Shown: positions 53,975-60,119 of the stretch, piece by piece | Layout: the number at the start of each line of letters is the position of its first letter | Numbering within the stretch: the stretch's first letter is position 1 | DNA from: Collinsella sp. | Lineage (GTDB): Bacteria; Actinomycetota; Coriobacteriia; Coriobacteriales; Coriobacteriaceae | NCBI GenBank assembly: GCA_014871665.1 | Contig: WGSL01000003.1 | Coordinates: forward strand, 1-60,119 | Reading direction: 5' to 3' | DNA length: 60,119 bases | The notes under the pieces: model-generated | The model's database searches: none | Told to the model about the DNA's origin: nothing | Seen by the model: the letters and a program-made list of their open reading frames with translations, nothing else | Made by a program: the position numbers and the translations under genes

Positions 53975-54058
53975 CAACCAAGGAGGCAGGTTACTGATGC
54001 GGACTAGCGCACGCCCACGACTACCCGACGGGGACTGTGTTTTCATCTCTGGTGGTTG
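53975..54058 (-). promoter_or_regulatory. yjdF riboswitch (candidate)
   Basis: An 84-nt leader element directly upstream of yjdF. A closing helix CAACCA (54058-54053) with TGGTTG (53980-53975) encloses conserved-looking single-stranded blocks: GATGAAAACACAGTCCCCGT, TAGTCG, TAGTCCGCATCAGTAACC and CTGCC. These agree with my memory of the yjdF RNA motif, reported to bind azaaromatic compounds. Its position, 40-odd bases before the ribosome site, suits control of translation. Confidence 0.65.
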
Positions 54059-54146
54059 GATTGTAGCACGTGCGAATGCGCATTGACCTCGCTGCCGGAA
54101 TGCTGTGACTGGGGTCGGAATTTCGAATTCTCGATAATATGCCTAC

Positions 54147-54341
54147 GTGCATCGCCCCTCAGTTTCGAAACTTAAAAACATCTCGAGTTTCGAAACCGAG
54201 AGGGAGCTCGCGCCGCTGCTGTCCGTCAGGGATGCGTTCCCGAAGGTTCTCATCGCCCACACGAGGCATGAACCCTATACCCGGGATGGTGTTCTCGTGC
54301 TGGACCTCGCGAGGTGGCTGCTCGGCAAGCAGGAGTTCTGA
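54147..54341 (+). pseudogene. 3' fragment of a DUF4143 ATPase gene
   Basis: The last 45 residues (LLSVRDAFPKVLIAHTRHEP, then DGVLVLDLARWLL) match the C-terminus of AAA_14/DUF4143 ATPases, usually about 400 residues long. No P-loop or start is present. It is followed by structured terminators near 54380 and 54436. Confidence 0.65.
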
Positions 54342-54435
54342 GCGTCATACGGGGATATCGCGGGATTCTGCCGGATAAGAAAAAGCCGAGGGAAACGTCC
54401 CGGCACCTGGAAGCCCACCTGGCGGAAAATCAAAT

Positions 54436-54471
54436 AGCCTCCGAACCTTATGGTTCGGAGGCCTTCTTTTT
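54436..54471 (-). terminator. Terminator of the MerR gene
   Basis: AGCCTCCGAACC pairs with GGTTCGGAGGC around TTAT. T-rich tracts occur on both sides, so it works in both directions. A second hairpin (GCCGAGGG/TCCCGGC) lies at about 54383-54407. Confidence 0.85.
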
Positions 54472-54525
54472 GCACTCCTACCCGAATAGGACTCCTTGCC
54501 AAAGCCCTTTGAGCATCGGGCGGCA

Positions 54526-54966
54526 TTATCGAGCGTGGGCGTTATCGTAGGTATCTTTGATTTCTTCCGGCAAATTGTCGGGAATCAGCGCCTTCACTCT
54601 ATCCTCGTTGCCATCTTTGATCGCCTGCTCGTAGTACCAGCATTTGAACTTCAACATGTCCAGCGCGCGGTTCATCTTCGCAATCTCCGACTCCATGTGG
54701 GCCTTTCGCTCCTCGAACATGGCCTTGCGCTCGGGATATGTCGATGGGCCCTCCGCACACCATTCCATGAACAGACGGATGTCCTTGATCTCCATCCCAG
54801 CCTTCTTCAGGCATTCGATGACCCGAAGCGCCTCGAGTTCCGTATCGCCGAATCGGCGAATGCCGGACGTCCGCTCCAGCCCCGGGAACAATCCCTGCTT
54901 ATCGTAATAACGCAGCGTGGAAATGGGCAGACCGAACATCTCCGCTACCTGTCCGATTGTGTACAT
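54526..54966 (-). CDS. MerR-family transcriptional regulator
   Basis: A 146-residue regulator. The HTH is YTIGQVAEMFGLPISTLRYYDKQGL at residues 2-26, with the following wing GIRRF and a long dimerisation helix at about 75-125. It has no metal-binding cysteine pair of the MerR/CueR type, so an organic or redox signal is more likely. It is divergent from the CMD-cupin operon and probably acts at the 19-bp-spaced promoter at 54998-55028. Confidence 0.92.
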   Translation of the reverse strand: MYTIGQVAEMFGLPISTLRYYDKQGLFPGLERTSGIRRFGDTELEALRVIECLKKAGMEIKDIRLFMEWCAEGPSTYPERKAMFEERKAHMESEIAKMNRALDMLKFKCWYYEQAIKDGNEDRVKALIPDNLPEEIKDTYDNAHAR

Positions 54967-54997
54967 GGCCCTTCCGGATAAATCTCGAATTCATTCC

Positions 54998-55028
54998 TTG
55001 ACCTAAAGTCAGGTTTAGGTATTACCTT
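54998..55028 (+). promoter_or_regulatory. MerR-type promoter with dyad operator
   Basis: -35 TTGACC (54998-55003) and -10 TACCTT (55023-55028) are 19 bp apart, the over-long spacing that MerR proteins correct. Between them lies the dyad ACCTAAA (55001-55007)/TTTAGGT (55014-55020). It drives the CMD-cupin operon. Confidence 0.65.
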
Positions 55029-55186
55029 CATTCTCGTCAATATTAATTGGGAGCGCAAGGGGTGTTCAGTAATCGCCGGTCACCCCGCCCTTGAGCAGGC
55101 GCGACGAATGGACATGGGAGTCTAGACGCGGCTTAGCTGCGCGGAAGCAGTTTTGTACTCAAAACCATCGACAGGAGGAATCAAAC

Positions 55187-55951
55187 ATGACGATTAAACA
55201 GACGGCGGGCAGAGATGCCCTGGGGGATTTTGCCCCCAAATTCGCACAGCTCAATGACGATGTGCTGTTCGGCGAGGTGTGGAGCCGAGAAGACAGGCTT
55301 TCCCTTCGAGACCGCAGCGTGGTGACGGTGGTTGCCTTGATGGCACAGGGGCTGACGGATTCTTCGTTCCAATACCATCTGATGTCCGCAAAGAACAATG
55401 GCGTGACCAGGGCGGAGATAGCGGAAATCCTTACGCATGTGGCGTTTTATGCGGGATGGCCCAAGGCGTGGGCGGCCTTTCGCATGGCGAAGGAGGTCTG
55501 GGCAGATGATGATGCCGCTGATGCAAGAGCTGAGCATCAAAACGAGATGGCCTTTCCTATCGGTGTCCCCAACGACGCGTTTGCGAAGTACTTTATCGGG
55601 CAAAGCTACCTCGCGTCCCTTTCCACCGAGCAGGTCGGCATTTACAACGTTACGTTCGAGCCCGGCTGCCGCAACAACTGGCATGTCCATCACGCCAAAA
55701 GCGGTGGCGGACAGATCCTCGTCTGCGTGGCCGGTCGAGGGCTTTACCAGGAATGGGGTAAACCGGCACAGGAACTGCGCCCTGGCGACGTGGTCAACAT
55801 CGCTCCGGGTGTGAAACATTGGCACGGTGCGGCGCCCGACAGCTGGTTCTCCCATCTCGCGGTGGAGGTTCCGGGCGAGGAGGCCTCCAACGAGTGGTTG
55901 GAGCCCGTGGACGACGAGCAATACCTTAAAGCGACTGACAAGGAGGCTTAA
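55187..55951 (+). CDS. Carboxymuconolactone decarboxylase-cupin fusion protein
   Basis: A 254-residue protein of two domains. Residues 10-100 form a CMD/AhpD-like all-helical domain (LSLRDRSVVTVVALMAQG and EILTHVAFYAGWPKAWAA). Residues 130-240 form a cupin with the metal histidines in NNWHVHHAKSGGGQILVC and VKHWHGAAPDSWFSHL. The typical CMD redox Cys pair is absent. The start ATG 55187 follows ACAGGAGG. The next gene starts 2 bases after the stop, so both are co-expressed under the MerR regulator. Likely a stress or detoxification enzyme; the substrate is unknown. Confidence 0.88.
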   Translation: MTIKQTAGRDALGDFAPKFAQLNDDVLFGEVWSREDRLSLRDRSVVTVVALMAQGLTDSSFQYHLMSAKNNGVTRAEIAEILTHVAFYAGWPKAWAAFRMAKEVWADDDAADARAEHQNEMAFPIGVPNDAFAKYFIGQSYLASLSTEQVGIYNVTFEPGCRNNWHVHHAKSGGGQILVCVAGRGLYQEWGKPAQELRPGDVVNIAPGVKHWHGAAPDSWFSHLAVEVPGEEASNEWLEPVDDEQYLKATDKEA

Positions 55952-55953
55952 AC

Positions 55954-56925
55954 ATGGAACAGTTGAATCTGACGCAGGAATGGGACAAGGTATTCCCCAA
56001 AAGCGATAAGGTTGAGCACAGCAAGGCGACCTTCCACAACCGATACGGCATCACGCTGGCGGCCGACGTCTACGTGCCAAAGAACGCGGAGGGCAAGCTG
56101 CCTGCCATCGCCGTCAGCGGTCCGTTTGGCGCGGTGAAGGAGCAAACGTCCGGCCTTTATGCGCAGAAAATGGCGGAGCTGGGCTTTTTCGCGATTGCCT
56201 TCGACCCGTCCTATACCGGCGAGAGCGGCGGTGTGCCCCGCTATGTAGCATCGCCGGACATCAACACCGAGGATTTCTGCGCAGCGGTGGATTTCCTCTC
56301 CGTGCAGAATAACGTTGACACGGAGCGCATCGGCATCATCGGCATCTGCGGTTGGGGCGGCATGGCAGTCAATGCGGCGGCCATCGACACCCGCATCAAA
56401 GCTACCGCGGCTATGACGATGTACGACATGACCCGCGTGACCGCCAATGGCTATTTTGACGCCGAGGATTCTGAGCAGGCACGCTTCGAAAAGCGGAAAG
56501 CGCTGAATGTACAGCGCACCGAGGATTATAAAAACGGCAGTTACGCGCTGGCGGGCGGCGTGGTCGATCCGCTGCCGGAGGACGCGCCGCAGTTTGTGGC
56601 GGACTATTACGCCTACTACAAGACTCCGCGAGGCTACCATCCCCGCAGCCTTGGCTCCAATGGCGGCTGGAATGTGACGTCCTCGCTGTCGTTTTTGAAT
56701 ATGCCGATTTTGCAATATAGCAGCGAAATCCGCTCTGCTGTGTTGCTGGTGCATGGCGAGAAGGCGCACTCCCGCTATTTCAGCGAAACCGCGTACAGCA
56801 AACTGACCGGGGACAACAAGGAGCTGCTTATTATCCCTGGTGCCAGCCACACCGACCTTTACGATCAGATGGACGTCATTCCGTTTGGAAAGCTGAAAGC
56901 GTTCTTTGAGGAGTATTTGAAATAA
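55954..56925 (+). CDS. Alpha/beta hydrolase (YcjY/DLH-like)
   Basis: A 323-residue soluble hydrolase. The elbow region reads IGICGWGGMAVNA near residue 130 with Cys in the dienelactone-hydrolase-like position instead of the common serine. The oxyanion region is PAIAVSGPFGAVKEQ and the C-terminal His is in GASHTDLYD near 302. A lid-like insertion spans 150-240. It is coupled to the CMD-cupin gene with a 2-bp gap. The ordinary GxSxG elbow is not seen, so the catalytic residue needs confirmation. Confidence 0.85.
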   Translation: MEQLNLTQEWDKVFPKSDKVEHSKATFHNRYGITLAADVYVPKNAEGKLPAIAVSGPFGAVKEQTSGLYAQKMAELGFFAIAFDPSYTGESGGVPRYVASPDINTEDFCAAVDFLSVQNNVDTERIGIIGICGWGGMAVNAAAIDTRIKATAAMTMYDMTRVTANGYFDAEDSEQARFEKRKALNVQRTEDYKNGSYALAGGVVDPLPEDAPQFVADYYAYYKTPRGYHPRSLGSNGGWNVTSSLSFLNMPILQYSSEIRSAVLLVHGEKAHSRYFSETAYSKLTGDNKELLIIPGASHTDLYDQMDVIPFGKLKAFFEEYLK

Positions 56926-57031
56926 GGCGTGCCTTGATTCAATGCCAAGTCTCCAGCAACGATTCTTCTAAAGAGTGGGAGTAGCTGAAACGAGGCGATT
57001 GAATAACTCCATACGTTTTGGTTAAAACAAA

Positions 57032-57053
57032 AAATATGCCGCGCGCCTGCGGC
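57032..57053 (-). terminator. Hairpin before the flavoprotein gene
   Basis: ATGCCGC and GCGGCAT form a hairpin with an A-rich tract to the left, which is a T-run on the minus strand. On the plus strand it lies about 10 bp before the flavoprotein RBS and could shield it. Confidence 0.4.
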
Positions 57054-57072
57054 ATGAAGGAGGGAGATTACT

Positions 57073-57603
57073 ATGAATATCGTTGTATTGAGTGGTAGCC
57101 CGCGCAAGGGCGCCAATACCGACACCATGGTCGAGACGTTTGCCGAGACCGCGCGTGAGGGCGGCCATGCGGTTGAGGTCGTCCGCGTTGCCAGCAAAAA
57201 GATCGCTGGTTGTCTGGGATGCCAGTACTGCTTTACCCATGAGGGCACTTGCGTGCAGAAGGATGACATGGCCAACGTGATCGAGTCGCTGAAAGGCGCC
57301 GATATGGTTGTCTTCGCTTCGCCTATCTACTGGTTTGATATCACTGCGCAGGAGAAGGCCGCCATCGACCGCCTGTACGCCTTCGGTGCTACAGGCTTCC
57401 CGTTCACCAAGACGGCCCTTTTGCTCGATAGCCACAGCGAGGGCGTCTATGATGCGGCGATTGCTATGTATAGGGCCACATGCGCGTACTGCAAGTGGGA
57501 GGACCAGGGCATTGTCACCATTAGCGGCATGACCGAGCGCGACAGCATGGCCTCCTCGCCCAAGTTGGAAGAGGTGCGAGAGCTCGCTCGCAAGCTCGCC
57601 TAA
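57073..57603 (+). CDS. NAD(P)H-dependent iron-sulfur flavoprotein-like reductase
   Basis: A 176-residue flavodoxin-fold protein that should bind FMN. The phosphate loop SGSPRKGANTDTM is at residues 6-18, the CLGCQYC cysteine cluster near 47 suggests an iron-sulfur flavoprotein, and ASPIYWFDITAQEKAAIDR near 82 shapes the FMN site. RBS AAGGAGGGAG is strong. It lies 147 bp after the hydrolase and may be the electron donor for that detoxification operon, though separate control is possible. Confidence 0.9.
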   Translation: MNIVVLSGSPRKGANTDTMVETFAETAREGGHAVEVVRVASKKIAGCLGCQYCFTHEGTCVQKDDMANVIESLKGADMVVFASPIYWFDITAQEKAAIDRLYAFGATGFPFTKTALLLDSHSEGVYDAAIAMYRATCAYCKWEDQGIVTISGMTERDSMASSPKLEEVRELARKLA

Positions 57604-57613
57604 GGACAAGAAG

Positions 57614-57685
57614 AACGCATGGCAATCGGTGTTGGTGGAAAATGCTTGCTATTCTTACCAAGAGGAATGCTGATTGCCATGCGTT
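57614..57685. repeat. 72-bp stem-loop with 14-bp perfect arms
   Basis: AACGCATGGCAATC (57614-57627) is the exact complement of GATTGCCATGCGTT (57672-57685), with a 44-nt loop. It follows the flavoprotein gene but has no T-run. It could be a terminator-like end, an RNA element or a transposon scar. Confidence 0.6.
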
Positions 57686-57712
57686 GATGCTTCCGCGGAC
57701 AATTCCGGCGTG

Positions 57713-58180
57713 CTAAAACGCCTTCTCGTTCAAGAATTCCCTGAACGCGGGAATGTCAAAGCCAACGAGACCACGCCCGCGCTCTCCAATGACGCCGTCC
57801 TCCAGGAGGCGGCGTTTGTATTGGCTTGCGTAGTTGCTGGCAACGCCCATGCGTTTGGCTATCTCCGAGACCCTGCTGGGGCCAGAATCGGGCAGCATCG
57901 CGAGCAAAAACTCAATGTCTTTATCGGAAAGCTTCCGATAGGTCGTTTCGAGAGAAGCCCGACGTCATGCTTCTCGAGTTGTCTGAAGATGCCATTCATG
58001 CGCGTGCGCCAGTTGCCCTGAGCCTCTTGAGCATATGTCCAATCGATGCCGACTGGCTCAATCTGAACGCCGCTTATGCACGCGCGAGACTATGAGAGGC
58101 GGCTATCTGCCGCTTCTTTGGTTCGCTCGATAATATCTTCGAGCATGCCTGGCATGGCGGAGACATTTGCTGCGATCCAT
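57713..58180 (-). pseudogene. Decayed ATPase gene (C-terminal winged helix)
   Basis: The minus strand reads QIEPVGIDWTYAQEAQGNW and, in frame, a winged-helix tail (LPDSGPSRVSEIAKRMGV, NYASQYKRRLLEDGVIGERG, ending FLNEKAF). A separate short frame just upstream (AANVSAMPGMLEDIIERTKE) stops at 58094. The parts resemble the C-terminus of archaeal-type AAA ATPases with a fused wHTH. A stop and frame change break it, and the P-loop domain is missing. Confidence 0.65.
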
Positions 58181-58191
58181 GGTGGCCCCTT

Positions 58192-58243
58192 TGCAGGTTT
58201 TGCTAGTTTTTGCAACTTTTGCTAATTTTTGCAAGTTTTGCTA
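58192..58243. repeat. Direct repeats of a 19-bp TTTGCTA/TTTTGCAA unit
   Basis: About two and a half tandem copies of TTTTGCTANTTTTTGCAAN, immediately upstream of the decayed ATPase. Such repeats near this gene class could be its operator. No other use is apparent. Confidence 0.7.
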
Positions 58244-58371
58244 ACGGTTTAACATGTCTTGTGCCGCGGGATTGCAGGAGTGAAAAACGGGGATTCCTAT
58301 TATTCCGACTACGTTGCAACGAGCGGGGCCCCGCTGCATTGTAAAACCATGACGGTTTGGCTGCCGTCGTC

Positions 58372-60119
58372 CTAGTCAAACAGACTCGGCATGTCGTTTT
58401 CTTTCATGAGGGCACCGGCGGAGGGCAGACTCTGCGCGGTGAACTTCTCGGCCGAGACGCCGGCGCCAAGGATCTCTTCGGTTGTGCCGACGGTGGTGAC
58501 CGAGCGGCCCTTCTTGGCCGTGAAGGCCTGGACGCCCTGCGTGTTGGTGGTCGTCTTGGTCTTGAGCAGCGACGTGTTGAAGTTCATCAAACGATAGTCG
58601 CTCGAGACCAGCGCGATGTCACGATCTGTGTTGAGCACCTGGGCATACAGCAGCTTGCTGCCACCGTAGATGGCGTTCTTGAGGCGCTTGCGGTTGGTTT
58701 TGGTGACGTATCCGGCAAGTGCGACGCGCACCACACGGCCGTTTTCAAAGATAAACAGCACGTCGGCCTTGTAGTCCTCGGGGTCGATGACCCAGATGAC
58801 GCTCTCGTCGGGTTCCATCTCGAGGTCGGTCGGCAGGTACGAGCCCAGCTGGGCCGACTTGGTATCCTCGAACGCCGCGACCTTGCACTTGTACACTTGG
58901 CTCTTGTTGGTAAAGACCAGCAGCTCGTGGGTGTTGGAGGACGGAAACTCGATAAAGGGTTTGTCGCCGTCCTTGTACTTGAGCGTGGTCGCCTTCTTGA
59001 GCACGCGGTCCGTCATCTTCTTAAGGTAGCCATCGCGCGAGAGCATGATGGTGACCGGGTACTCCTCAACCTCGGGCTCCAAGCTTACCTCGATAACCTC
59101 ATGGGGCTCGATCCTGCCCGTGCGGCGCGGCATCACGTACTTCTTGTTGACTGCGGCCAGCTCGTCGCTGATGACCTTCTTGATGTTCTCCTCGCTGGAA
59201 AGGATCTCCTCAAGCTCGGCAATCTCGCCCTCAAGCTTGGCGATGTCCTTGGTGCGGTTGAGGATGTACTCCTCGTTGATGTTGCGGAGTTTAAGCTCGG
59301 CAACAAACTCGGCTTGGGTCTCGTCGATGTCGAAGCCGCGCATAAGGTTGGGCACGACCTCGGCTTCGAGCTTGGTACCGCGGATGATGGCGATGGCCTT
59401 GTCGATATCGAGCAGGATCGCCTCGAGGCCGTGCAGCAGGTGCAGGCGCTCGGACTTTTTGCCCAGGTCAAAGTTAATGCGGCGACGCGTGGACTCAATA
59501 CGCCACTTGACCCACTCGTGCAGGATCTGGCGCACGCCCATGACACGGGGATAGCCGTCGACGAGCACGTTGAAGTTGCACGAGAACGAATCCTGCAGCG
59601 TGGTCGAGCGATAGAGCTTGGCCATAAGCTTGTCGGGGTCGACGCCGCGCTTAAGGTCGATGGCGATGCGCAAACCCGAGAGGTCGGTTTCGTCGCGGAT
59701 GTCTGCGATCTCCTTGACCTTGCCCTCCTTGGAGAGCTTGACGATGCGCTCGATGATGACATCGGTCTTAGTGGTGTAGGGAATCTCGTAGACCTCGATG
59801 ATGCGCTCTTCGGGAATCCAACGCCAGCGGGAGCGAATCTGGAAGCTACCCAGTCCGGTCTCGATAATCTTTTCCATTTCCTCGCGGCGGTAGATGATCT
59901 CGCCGCCGGTCGAGAAGTCGGGCATGGGCATGTACTCGAGCAGGTCGCAGTCGGGATCCTGCAGGTAGTGCATGGTGGCGGTGCAGACCTCGTTGAGGTT
60001 GAAACCGCAGATGTCGGACGCCATGGCGACGCCGATGCCCTTATTGGCTGAGACGAGGATGTTCGGGAACGTGGTGGGCAGCAGGCGCGGCTCCTTCATG
60101 GCGCCGTCGTAGCTGTCGA
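58372..60119 (-). CDS. Type IIA DNA topoisomerase subunit A (GyrA/ParC), partial
   Basis: The window's last gene, cut at the right edge. About 582 C-terminal residues are visible, with the first ones encoded up to 60119. Seen are FPNILVSANKGIGVAMA (the segment after the active Tyr region, which is outside the window), RVMGVRQILHEWVKWRIESTRRR, the coiled coil KDIAKLEGEIAELEEIL, and the C-terminal beta-pinwheel blades (GYLKKMTDR, TNKSQVYKCKV, RSVTTVGTT). The catalytic Tyr and N-terminus cannot be seen. GyrA and ParC cannot be told apart reliably from this part. Confidence 0.95.
   Translation of the reverse strand, partial: DSYDGAMKEPRLLPTTFPNILVSANKGIGVAMASDICGFNLNEVCTATMHYLQDPDCDLLEYMPMPDFSTGGEIIYRREEMEKIIETGLGSFQIRSRWRWIPEERIIEVYEIPYTTKTDVIIERIVKLSKEGKVKEIADIRDETDLSGLRIAIDLKRGVDPDKLMAKLYRSTTLQDSFSCNFNVLVDGYPRVMGVRQILHEWVKWRIESTRRRINFDLGKKSERLHLLHGLEAILLDIDKAIAIIRGTKLEAEVVPNLMRGFDIDETQAEFVAELKLRNINEEYILNRTKDIAKLEGEIAELEEILSSEENIKKVISDELAAVNKKYVMPRRTGRIEPHEVIEVSLEPEVEEYPVTIMLSRDGYLKKMTDRVLKKATTLKYKDGDKPFIEFPSSNTHELLVFTNKSQVYKCKVAAFEDTKSAQLGSYLPTDLEMEPDESVIWVIDPEDYKADVLFIFENGRVVRVALAGYVTKTNRKRLKNAIYGGSKLLYAQVLNTDRDIALVSSDYRLMNFNTSLLKTKTTTNTQGVQAFTAKKGRSVTTVGTTEEILGAGVSAEKFTAQSLPSAGALMKENDMPSLFD

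Noticed and set aside
58357..60051. 564-residue plus-strand frame over the topoisomerase gene
   Set aside because: Shadow frame; the minus-strand GyrA/ParC product is unmistakable.

Overview
The window looks like a chromosomal segment of a high-GC actinobacterium of the class Coriobacteriia, most likely Collinsella or a close relative. I infer this from GC-rich codon use, GTG starts, a BTAD-type regulator, a type III glutamine synthetase, a cobalamin-dependent MetH with a separate activation protein, and an anaerobic gene set (iron alcohol dehydrogenases, polyferredoxin, flavoprotein). No rRNA is present, so the genus is not proven.

The left two thirds (0.75-36 kb) are mostly core genes. In order they are: a patatin-like lipase; rplM-rpsI; glmM, a PTS IIA(Glc) protein and nagB for amino sugars and cell wall; a 999-residue AAA/BTAD regulator; yhbY, a methyltransferase and a UPF0210 protein; a leftward metF-activation protein-metH operon; glnA type III; tRNA-Glu; a fused MurT-GatD cell-wall amidating enzyme; two coupled helical-repeat proteins; iron alcohol and glycerol dehydrogenases plus a gutted paralogue; a polyferredoxin; ychF; a small HTH locus with a 24-bp palindromic operator; asparaginase; guaA. 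Between these genes lie many structured repeats: a 62-bp tandem hairpin array (337-663), a 134-bp nested palindrome (10724-10857), a MITE-like inverted repeat (19224-19446), and an IS3-family element (19524-20972) that landed in the loop of a tRNA-Glu terminator.

The right third (36-58 kb) is accessory and mosaic. It opens with a compact sugar locus: a LevR-like PRD regulator whose AAA+ domain has lost its Walker B acidic residues and the GAFTGA segment, then a mannose-family PTS (IIB, IIC, IID, IIA), a GH172 (DUF2961) enzyme and a ROK fructokinase. Together these suggest uptake and hydrolysis of an unusual furanoside such as a fructose disaccharide or anhydride. Then follow a DegV/IS200 chimera, a lower-GC cluster of three methyltransferases inside a broken DUF3800 gene, and a very GC-rich lantibiotic-type immunity operon (ABC ATPase, two permeases, YxeA-like protein, response regulator, histidine kinase) with a TetR stub. 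After these come a ToxN/AbiQ-like toxin with no visible antitoxin repeats, a yjdF gene with a probable yjdF riboswitch, and a MerR-controlled divergent operon (CMD-cupin protein, alpha/beta hydrolase) with an iron-sulfur flavoprotein behind it. Several gene stubs (yjdF tail, DUF4143 tail, ATPase tail) show repeated insertion and decay. The window ends inside a type IIA topoisomerase A subunit.

The candidates that most deserve follow-up are the GH172-PTS-fructokinase locus with its degenerate LevR regulator, the MurT-GatD fusion and the 62-bp hairpin array.
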